NCBI GenBank assembly: GCA_025054835.1
Contig: JANWZQ010000093.1
Coordinates: 1-41,582, forward strand
Source of the DNA: Chthonomonadaceae bacterium
GTDB taxonomy: Bacteria > Armatimonadota > Chthonomonadetes > Chthonomonadales > Chthonomonadaceae
DNA: 41,582 bases
Direction: 5' to 3'
This document shows, piece by piece, positions 6,775-12,950 of this stretch (position 1 is the first letter of the stretch; the number at the start of each line of letters is the position of its first letter). The notes below the pieces were generated by a model that did no database searches, was not told the origin of the DNA, and saw only the letters and a program-made list of their open reading frames with translations. The translations under genes and the position numbers were made by a program.

Positions 6775-8237
6775 CCGTGGAGGCGACACCCGGGGATGTA
6801 CGCCCCATCACGGTCATTGCCGGTGACGGGATCGGGCCGGAGGTTGTGCGCGCGGCCATGCGCGTTGTAGAGGCGAGTGGCGCACGTGTCTGCTGGGAGG
6901 AGTGCGAGGCTGGCGCACGTGTGTTCCAGAAAGGCCTTGCTACGGGCGTGCCCCCGGAAACGATCGAGTCGATACGCCGCACGCGCGTGGTGCTCAAGGG
7001 CCCTCTGGAGACGCCGGTAGGCTACGGCGAAAAGAGCGCGAACGTCACGCTGCGCAAACTGTTTGAGACCTACGGCAACATTCGCCCGGCGCGTGAGTTG
7101 CCCGGGGTTGTCACGCCGTTCCACGGTCGTGGCGTGGATCTGGTGGTGATCCGCGAGAACGTGGAGGACCTGTACGCGGGCATCGAGCACCTGCAGACGC
7201 CGGGCGTCGCGCAGTGTTTGAAGCTGATGTCGCAGGTCGGGTGCGAGAAGATCGTCCGGCTGGCCTTTGAGTTCGCGCGCGCCGACGGGCGCCGGAGCGT
7301 GCACTGTGCAACCAAGGCCAATATCATGAAGCTGACCGAGGGGTTGCTCCAGCGCACGTTCGAGCGGATTGCGCCGGAATACCCGGACATCACGGCGAAA
7401 CATATCCTGATCGATAACTGCGCGCACCAGCTGGTACGCCACCCGGAGCAGTTCGAGGTGATCGTCACTTCCAACATGAACGGGGATATCCTGAGCGATC
7501 TGACTTCTGGTCTGATCGGCGGGCTGGGGCTGGCGCCTTCCGCCAACATCGGCAACGAGGTTGCGATGTTCGAGGCGGTACACGGGTCGGCGCCGGACAT
7601 CGCGGGGCGCAATGTTGCCAACCCGACGGCGATGATCCTCTCGGCGGTGCTGATGCTCCGGCACATTGGCGCGTTCGACGCGGCAGCCCGGATCAAGCGC
7701 GCGGTGCTGTTGACGCTGGAGCAGGGCGTGCACACGGCGGACATTGCGGCTCCGGGGCACCGAGCGGTCTCCACAACCGAGTTTGCCGACGCGGTGATTG
7801 GCAATCTGGGGAAGGAGTCGCCCAACTGGCACATGCGGGAGTGGCGTCCGTTGCGGTTACCGGACGCGTCCAGCCTGCGACAACCGGCTCTGCCGACGCA
7901 CCGACGCGTGATAGGCGCGGACGTGTTTGTGGAGTGGCGTGGAACGGCGGAGGCGCTCGGCGGGCAGCTGGAGGCGCTGGTGGAGGGCACTCCATTGCGT
8001 CTGAAGATGGTCTCGAACCGGGGCACGCGGGTCTATCCGCCAACCGGTGCGCTGACGGACTGCGTGGATCACTGGCGGTGTCGGTTCGTGCTGCGTTCGG
8101 TAGAGGGCACGCTGGAGGATGCGTTGCTGCTCTCCCTATTGCAACGGCTGTCGGCACAACTGCGGTGGATGCATGTGGAGAAATTGCAGGAGTTCGATGG
8201 CGAGCCGGCGTTCACCCGGGCTCAGGGAGAGGATTGA
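6771..8237 (+). CDS. icd: Isocitrate dehydrogenase, long form with C-terminal extension, NAD-type signature
   Basis: 488 aa. It oxidatively decarboxylates isocitrate to 2-oxoglutarate. Isocitrate-binding residues of the SxNxxxR type are present (Ser89, Asn91, Arg95) with Arg105 and Arg128; Tyr135 and Lys182 match the catalytic pair and Asp239/Asp243 the metal site. The cofactor motif reads HGSAPDIAGRNVANP. Asp276, Ile277 and Ala283 occupy the positions held by Lys344, Tyr345 and Val351 in the NADP enzyme of E. coli, which points to NAD. Residues from about 345 form an extension with LKMVSNRGTRVYPPTG and WMHVEKLQEFDGEPAFT, as in the long Thermus-type enzyme. Isopropylmalate dehydrogenase is excluded by the SxNxxxR motif. 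Citrate synthase is encoded 2 kb away. Confidence 0.9.
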   Translation: MTVEATPGDVRPITVIAGDGIGPEVVRAAMRVVEASGARVCWEECEAGARVFQKGLATGVPPETIESIRRTRVVLKGPLETPVGYGEKSANVTLRKLFETYGNIRPARELPGVVTPFHGRGVDLVVIRENVEDLYAGIEHLQTPGVAQCLKLMSQVGCEKIVRLAFEFARADGRRSVHCATKANIMKLTEGLLQRTFERIAPEYPDITAKHILIDNCAHQLVRHPEQFEVIVTSNMNGDILSDLTSGLIGGLGLAPSANIGNEVAMFEAVHGSAPDIAGRNVANPTAMILSAVLMLRHIGAFDAAARIKRAVLLTLEQGVHTADIAAPGHRAVSTTEFADAVIGNLGKESPNWHMREWRPLRLPDASSLRQPALPTHRRVIGADVFVEWRGTAEALGGQLEALVEGTPLRLKMVSNRGTRVYPPTGALTDCVDHWRCRFVLRSVEGTLEDALLLSLLQRLSAQLRWMHVEKLQEFDGEPAFTRAQGED

Positions 8238-8270
8238 TCCTGCTGCCGCACTTCTGGCTTCTGTGTGTTC

Positions 8271-8302
8271 TGCCCCCGGCGGTCCGGTACCGTCCGGGGG
8301 CA
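8271..8302 (+). terminator. Hairpin downstream of icd
   Basis: TGCCCCCGG (8271-8279) pairs perfectly with CCGGGGGCA (8294-8302), with a further possible GGTACC-centred pairing in the loop. It lies 33 bp after the icd stop. Only a short TTCTC follows, so termination is likely but not classical. Confidence 0.55.
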
Positions 8303-8465
8303 TTCTCATACTACTCTGGAAACTCTGGAAACGTTCACACAAAAAAGCGGGCACATTCCCCGCATGTGTTTCCGCTTTCTCTGCGTTGCGCCGAGTACAT
8401 GCAGTGTCAGCAGGGAGAGAACACACCCGTTACCCCTGCGGAATTCACAGAGAAGGAGCACTGCA

Positions 8466-9032
8466 ATGCAAACAGCATCTACCACCCTGCCTCAGCCGAA
8501 ACACGTGGCCCATGTGATCTCCCACGTACTGTTGCTGTTGCTGACTGTCACCATCGGGATCCTGTTGCTCTACCTCCTTTTGAAGCCTTTGTTTATGCTA
8601 TGCACCCACTACGTGTTCCCATACCTGCCCTGCGTAGTCGATGCCGGTCGATCTCTCTGGCGTACCGTTAGCCAGTACTTCTACGAAGTTATCCTGCTCT
8701 CCCAGAGAGATTTTCTCGGTGCACTGTCCCTCGGACTATTACGTTTGTTTGTGTTCGCTGCAATTGCGTTATTTGCATTGATTATTATTCCTATGATTGC
8801 AATATGCTATATTTTCTTCGCTTACGTATATACCGGGCCGTTTATTGTGCTGTACATTTTTGTTCTCTTAACCGTTTGCTGCCTGACTCTGGTGAGCAGC
8901 GGGATCATCGTGGAAGACCTCATGAATGGATGTAGCAGGTCCGAAACACTTCGAAGGATACGAGAAGTGGCTCGCGCTATAACGAGCACTCTCTGGGGTC
9001 GCTGCCGGAAACTATATCCATGGCCCGAGTAG
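8466..9032 (+). CDS. Integral membrane protein of unknown function
   Basis: 188 aa from the ATG at 8466, preceded by GAAGGAG about 10 bp upstream. An open frame extends upstream to 8265 but reads through the icd terminator, so the later start is preferred. Hydrophobic stretches at about residues 17-45 (VISHVLLLLLTVTIGILLLY), 86-115 (LLRLFVFAAIALFALIII) and 118-150 (YVYTGPFIVLYIFVLLT) indicate three to four membrane spans. A basic tail (RIREVARAITS) ends the protein. The central part is visibly AT-richer than neighbouring genes and uses ATT, TTA and TAT codons that are rare elsewhere in the window, hinting at different ancestry. I do not recognise the family. The gene appears to stand alone between icd and the convergent gltA. 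Confidence 0.65.
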   Translation: MQTASTTLPQPKHVAHVISHVLLLLLTVTIGILLLYLLLKPLFMLCTHYVFPYLPCVVDAGRSLWRTVSQYFYEVILLSQRDFLGALSLGLLRLFVFAAIALFALIIIPMIAICYIFFAYVYTGPFIVLYIFVLLTVCCLTLVSSGIIVEDLMNGCSRSETLRRIREVARAITSTLWGRCRKLYPWPE

Positions 9033-9054
9033 AGCGTAGCTGTACCAGTTATTG

Positions 9055-9085
9055 CAGGAGGCGGGCAGGTCCTGCCCGCCTCCTG
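9055..9085. terminator. Bidirectional terminator between convergent genes
   Basis: CAGGAGGCGGGCAGG (9055-9069) and CCTGCCCGCCTCCTG (9071-9085) form a perfect 15-bp stem. It is placed 22 bp after the membrane protein stop and 31 bp beyond the gltA stop on the other strand. No long T run follows on either strand. Confidence 0.65.
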
Positions 9086-9116
9086 TGCTTGCAAGGAGCC
9101 GGGTTCTGCGCCTCGC

Positions 9117-10244
9117 TCACGTTCTGCTGGCCAGGGGCAGGACTTTGCGTCCCCGGGGGCCGTTGTACTCGCTGTGCGGGCGGATGATCCGATTGTTCTC
9201 CAGCTGTTCCATGATGTGGGCGCACCAGCCAGTGATCCGGCTCATGACGAAGATGGGGGTGTAGAGGGGCACCGGGATACCCATCAGGTAGTATGCGCTG
9301 GCGACCGGGAAGTCGAGGTTGGGGTAGAGGCGTCTGGTTTGCAGCATTACGTCTTCCACCACCTGTGAGATTTCGGCCCAACGTGTATCCCCGAGGGCTT
9401 CGCCCAGTTCTGTGGCGTATCGCTTGACGATCCGGGCGCGCTCATCGCCGCGTTTGTATTCGCGATGGCCGAACCCCATGATCTTGCGCTTCTGTGCCAG
9501 CGCGCTGTGCACCCATTCGGCGGCCCGGGAGGCCTGCCCGATCTCCAGCAGCATCGCCATGGCCGCCTCATTGGCTCCGCCATGCAACGGCCCCTTGAGC
9601 GTGCCAATGGCGGACACCACGCCGGAGTGCAGGTCGGAGAGCGTGGAGACGGTCACGCGTGCCGCGAAGGTGGAGGCGTTGAACCCGTGCTCTGCATAGA
9701 GGATTTGCGTGACGTTGAACACGCGCAGGAACAGGTCCGGGGGGCTCTGACCGGTCAGCAGGTAGAAGAAGCTGGCGTTGTGGTCTCGCTCCGGATCCGG
9801 TGTGATGGGCTCCTGCCCCTGCAGGATGCGATACCCGTTGACCACCAGCACGGGCATCTGCGCGAACAGACGGACTGCCTTGCGCCGATTGGCTTCATGT
9901 GAGTGATCGTGGCGGTCCGGGTCCAGGATTGCCAGCAGGGCCACGGCCGCCCTGAGCGCATCCATAGGGTGCGTGTCCGGCGGGAACTGCCGGTAGAGCG
10001 CGAGGACCGCTTCGGGCACGTTCCGGTTTTCCACAACCGTCTGCCGGAACGCGGCGTACTCCCGGGTTGTGGGGAGCTCGCCGTAGAGCAGCAGGTATGC
10101 GACCTCTTCGAAAGTGCAGTGTTCCACGAGGTCATGAATGTCGTAGCCGCGATAGATGAGCGCGTTGCGCTCTGCATCGACCTCGGAGATCGCTGAGATG
10201 CCCGCGGTCACGCCTTCGAGACCCGGGCTGTATGGGGTTGCCAT
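9117..10244 (-). CDS. gltA: Citrate synthase
   Basis: 375 aa from the ATG at 10244, which has GGAGGT 7 bp upstream; an upstream open extension of 33 codons lacks such a site. It condenses oxaloacetate and acetyl-CoA to citrate. Catalytic residues are visible: His221 in GPLHGGANEAAM, His260 in MGFGHREYKRGD and Asp311 in YPNLDFPVAS. His186 lies in the AEHGFNASTF segment. Length and the FGHREYK pattern match the short dimeric Gram-positive/archaeal type rather than the hexameric E. coli type. 2-methylcitrate synthase is close in sequence, but no prp genes are nearby. It is divergent from the B12-controlled operon and convergent with the membrane protein gene. Confidence 0.93.
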   Translation of the reverse strand: MATPYSPGLEGVTAGISAISEVDAERNALIYRGYDIHDLVEHCTFEEVAYLLLYGELPTTREYAAFRQTVVENRNVPEAVLALYRQFPPDTHPMDALRAAVALLAILDPDRHDHSHEANRRKAVRLFAQMPVLVVNGYRILQGQEPITPDPERDHNASFFYLLTGQSPPDLFLRVFNVTQILYAEHGFNASTFAARVTVSTLSDLHSGVVSAIGTLKGPLHGGANEAAMAMLLEIGQASRAAEWVHSALAQKRKIMGFGHREYKRGDERARIVKRYATELGEALGDTRWAEISQVVEDVMLQTRRLYPNLDFPVASAYYLMGIPVPLYTPIFVMSRITGWCAHIMEQLENNRIIRPHSEYNGPRGRKVLPLASRT

Positions 10245-10336
10245 GGGCGCTACCTCCATAATGCGCTGGATAGGGGCTTCGTTGCACGTCAGTAGCTGAA
10301 TCTCCTGCAAGAGTGGACGGCGGGGGCACGCAGGCA

Positions 10337-10365
10337 TTGACACGAGGCATGGAAGTCACTATAAT
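10337..10365 (+). promoter_or_regulatory. Consensus promoter of the cobalamin riboswitch operon
   Basis: TTGACA (10337-10342) and TATAAT (10360-10365) are both perfect consensus hexamers 17 bp apart. The start site would be about 10372, directly before the riboswitch aptamer. Such a strong promoter leaves regulation to the RNA. Confidence 0.85.
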
Positions 10366-10388
10366 GGGGGCATAACTGTATAGCGTGT

Positions 10389-10512
10389 ATCGCAGTGGCC
10401 GCGCTGCCTGGCGCGGCTGAAACACGGGGGAAGTCCGGTGCGAGTCCGGCACAGTCCCGCTACGGTGTTCCGCCGTCTGGTACGGTGGAGAGTCCGAGTG
10501 CCCGCCTGCGAT
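10389..10512 (+). ncRNA. Cobalamin (adenosylcobalamin-type) riboswitch aptamer
   Basis: The conserved core is clear: GAAACACGGGGGAAGTCCGG, GTGCGAGTCCGGCACAGTCC and CGCTACGGTG, followed by the B12-box-like GAGTCCGAGTGCCCGCCTGC. The closing P1 helix pairs ATCGCAG (10389-10395) with CTGCGAT (10506-10512). It sits between a consensus promoter and an intrinsic terminator, so it should shut off the downstream surface-protein genes when cobalamin is abundant. Which cobalamin form it prefers cannot be told by eye. Confidence 0.92.
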
Positions 10513-10544
10513 CCATCCGTATCCCTTCGCGTGAAAGGGGGGTG

Positions 10545-10601
10545 ATGAAACGTCTGCTGCCGTGCGTGGCTCTGCCTGCCAGCGCAACGGCATCGGAGTG
10601 A
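10545..10601 (+). CDS. Possible 18-aa leader peptide inside the riboswitch expression platform
   Basis: An ATG with a strong AAAGGGGGG ribosome-binding site opens an 18-codon frame (MKRLLPCVALPASATASE) that stops with TGA 5 bp before the terminator hairpin. It looks like a truncated signal peptide. It may be translated and influence terminator folding, or be chance. No conservation can be checked here. Confidence 0.35.
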   Translation: MKRLLPCVALPASATASE

Positions 10602-10606
10602 GTGCC

Positions 10607-10634
10607 AACCATCCGCGAACCGGATGGTTTTTTT
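10607..10634 (+). terminator. Intrinsic terminator of the cobalamin riboswitch
   Basis: AACCATCCG (10607-10615) pairs perfectly with CGGATGGTT (10621-10629) over a 5-nt loop, and the 3' arm runs into a T tract ending at 10634. A second copy of CCATCCG at 10513-10519, directly after the aptamer, can pair with the 3' arm and act as antiterminator. Confidence 0.9.
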
Positions 10635-10713
10635 GTTGCCCCTGAGCTCCTGCCTTTCTGTCAGGGTTCGGGCTCTGATCAGTGCGGTGTTTTCTGGAGG
10701 AAAGGAGAGTTGG

Positions 10714-12603
10714 ATGATCCGTAGCCACTGGTTCGGTGCGGCGCTCCTGCTGGCGACCGCACCCTGCGCTGGTCTGGCGCAACAGGTTGAAGGGTTTCAA
10801 GCGCCCACCGGTTATGCGGCCTTCCGGTTGGGTCTGTCCGGCAGCGCGTTTGCGGTTGCGCCGGACGGCAAGTTTGCTCTGGCGCAGGACGACTTCGGAG
10901 GCCGTGCGACCGTTACTGTGTACGACCGTATCGGGACAGGCCGGCGGGTCCTGACGACTTTTCAGGCCCCTGCCGGAACATCGTGGCAGTTTCTCGGGGG
11001 TCTGGCCTGGCAGGATGCCAGCACGCTGGTGATCAGCGAGAACGGGAGCGCAAGAACGGTGTTCTCCGCCTCACTGACCTCTGGCGAAGTGACCCTGCTG
11101 GCCCCGGTGAACAGCCTGCCGAATGTGGCGCAGATCGCGTTTGCGCCGGACGGCGTACTGTACGCGGGTCTGGCCAATGGCCCCGGCGCGAACGCTGTGG
11201 TCACTGTGGCTGGTGGCACAGTACGGCCGTTCGCATCCAACTTCGGGGCGGGCTATCTGGGGGGGTTGGCGTTTCGCCCTGCAGACGGTGCGCTGTTTGT
11301 GGGGGACACGAACGACCCGTTCTTTGCCGGGAATCCGGGGCAGGTACTGCAACTGAGTCCGGATGGTCTGCTGGTCGGACAGTTCTCGCTGGCCGGAGGA
11401 GGCGGCAGCGGGATTTATGACCTGGTTTTTGCGCCGAACGGTGATCTGTTTGCCAGCACAGGTCGCACGCTGACATTGCTGCGCGCGGGCACGAGCACGG
11501 CGGTACCGTTCGGGATGTTTTCCGGAGTGTTCCCCTTCCCCACGGAGCTGGACTTCTTTGGTGGAGAGTTCGCTCCCTTCAGTGGCGGGAGCGGGCAGTT
11601 GATCGTCAACGGGGAGTTCACCGGTGTGGGTGGACTGTTTGTTGTGCAACCAGCAGCAGTACCGGAACCTTCCGGTTTGATCCTGGTGGCGGCCGGTCCG
11701 GTTCTGCTGTTTCTTCTCTTCCTGCGACGCCGGGTATGGCTTGCAGTGGTGCTGTGCGTTGTGGCACCTCTACCGACTGCCGCGCAGTTCGCCACGCGGG
11801 TATGGGCCTACAACAGTGCCGGGGCGGTGCCCGGGTTCACGGACCCGACCAGAGCACTGGGGCCTCCTTCGACTACCGCCACGCCGACCGTGCCGGACAA
11901 TTCGAGCATCGTTTCGATCGGGAATGGCGGATATCTGGTTCTGGGTTTTGACGCGCCGATCCGCCGACAATACTACCGGCGGGACGGGTTTGACTTCATC
12001 GTATTTGGCAACGCCTTTTATGTGGGTGGCAACATTCACCTGCGTTTTCAGGAGCCCGGGTTCGTGGAGGTCGGGCTGGACCTGAACCGCAACGGCTACG
12101 ACCCGGACGACCCTTTTTACCTGCTCCGGGGCAGCCCGAACCCTACAAGCCTGCCGTTTCAGGGGATCGATGATCGCATCCACATGACATGGGGCTATGC
12201 GGATGTGACGCCAACCAACGGCGCGGGAAATCCGTTCCTTCCGGATGACCCCTTTACTTCCGGGATCACTCCGGGCTCCGCCGGTGGAGATGCTTTCAGT
12301 CTCTCCTGGGCGGTGGATGCGAGTGGCAATCCGGTGGTGCTGGATTACGCGGATTTCATCCGGATCCGGCCGGCGGGCAACTGGAGCACGGAGATTGATG
12401 CGGTGGTCGTGTTGCCGTGGGAGGACCGTCGGCGCCCTGATCCGCGCTCGCCGTACGAGCGGCTGTACCAGGTATCCGGTCCACCCCGTGGCTTCCGTGC
12501 GACGCCGGCTGCGGTGCCGGAGCCGGCCTCTGCTACGAGCGTGGCGATGGGCATGGCGCTGTGGGCATGGCGCAGGAGGCGCAGTTGCCGGGGAAACCAC
12601 TAG
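10714..12603 (+). CDS. Double surface protein: two domains, each with signal-like helix and PEP-CTERM anchor
   Basis: 629 aa from the ATG at 10714 (GGAAAGGAGAG upstream). Residues 1-23 are a signal peptide. Residues 24-315 form a propeller-like domain with FAPDGVLYAGLANGP and FAPNGDLFASTGRTL. Near 316 comes VPEPSG, a hydrophobic helix and RRR, a complete PEP-CTERM sorting signal. It is directly followed by VWLAVVLCVVAPLPTAAQ (about 341-359), which reads as a second signal peptide. Residues 360-595 (DPTRALGPP, PDNSSIVSIGNGG, DFIVFGNAFYVGGN, GGDAFSLSWAVD, STEIDAVVVL) resemble surface proteins I recall beside cobalamin genes in other bacteria. A second VPEPAS, helix and basic tail end the protein. 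The cobalamin riboswitch controls it. Exosortase-type anchoring is inferred; no exosortase gene is in the window. Confidence 0.82.
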   Translation: MIRSHWFGAALLLATAPCAGLAQQVEGFQAPTGYAAFRLGLSGSAFAVAPDGKFALAQDDFGGRATVTVYDRIGTGRRVLTTFQAPAGTSWQFLGGLAWQDASTLVISENGSARTVFSASLTSGEVTLLAPVNSLPNVAQIAFAPDGVLYAGLANGPGANAVVTVAGGTVRPFASNFGAGYLGGLAFRPADGALFVGDTNDPFFAGNPGQVLQLSPDGLLVGQFSLAGGGGSGIYDLVFAPNGDLFASTGRTLTLLRAGTSTAVPFGMFSGVFPFPTELDFFGGEFAPFSGGSGQLIVNGEFTGVGGLFVVQPAAVPEPSGLILVAAGPVLLFLLFLRRRVWLAVVLCVVAPLPTAAQFATRVWAYNSAGAVPGFTDPTRALGPPSTTATPTVPDNSSIVSIGNGGYLVLGFDAPIRRQYYRRDGFDFIVFGNAFYVGGNIHLRFQEPGFVEVGLDLNRNGYDPDDPFYLLRGSPNPTSLPFQGIDDRIHMTWGYADVTPTNGAGNPFLPDDPFTSGITPGSAGGDAFSLSWAVDASGNPVVLDYADFIRIRPAGNWSTEIDAVVVLPWEDRRRPDPRSPYERLYQVSGPPRGFRATPAAVPEPASATSVAMGMALWAWRRRRSCRGNH

Positions 12604-12619
12604 CCGGTCAGGAGGCGTC

Positions 12620-12838
12620 ATGTGTCAGGAAGCGAAGAAGCCTGTGCGTGCCTGTCTGTGTTACGCACGCACCTTTGCAGAGATCAAGGAGCTAGCGTTG
12701 CAGAACGGGTGGCGTACTGTGGCGGAGATCACGCAGGCGCTGGGTTGTGGCGGCGGCTGCGGGCTCTGCGTGCCCTATCTGGAGCGGATGCTGGCGACTG
12801 GTGAGACGGCATTCGCGGTGATTTCCCGGCAGGAGTGA
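12620..12838 (+). CDS. Bfd-like [2Fe-2S]-binding protein
   Basis: 72 aa. The ATG at 12620 follows GGAGG by 4-5 bp and lies 16 bp after the double surface protein, so it belongs to the B12-controlled operon. The spacing CLC near residue 12 and CGLC near residue 51, with CGGGC between, matches the CxC...CxxC cluster motif of bacterioferritin-associated ferredoxin-like domains. The helices FAEIKELALQNGWRTVAEIT and VPYLERML fit that fold. Family members accept or pass electrons, or form modules of larger reductases. A role in cobalamin reduction or iron release is conceivable but not shown. There is no bacterioferritin gene in the window. Confidence 0.8.
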   Translation: MCQEAKKPVRACLCYARTFAEIKELALQNGWRTVAEITQALGCGGGCGLCVPYLERMLATGETAFAVISRQE

Positions 12839-12950
12839 TGCACCGGGATGTGAGTGGAAGCGCCCGGCAGGATGACGTATCGGTGGCACAGAAAATTTCC
12901 GCGCATGGAGCGCCCGTGCTTCATGACGCATGTTTTCAGGAGAGTGCCCT

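Noticed and set aside
8311-8330. Short tandem repeat ACTCTGGAA x2
   Set aside because: Only two imperfect copies; no sign of a larger repeat array or mobile element end.
8265-8465. Longer N-terminus for the membrane protein starting at 8265
   Set aside because: It would run through the icd terminator hairpin and has no ribosome-binding site, while the ATG at 8466 has a good one.
10245-10343. 33-codon N-terminal extension of citrate synthase
   Set aside because: The ATG at 10244 has GGAGGT at ideal spacing and matches the family start. The extension would overlap the promoter of the B12 operon.
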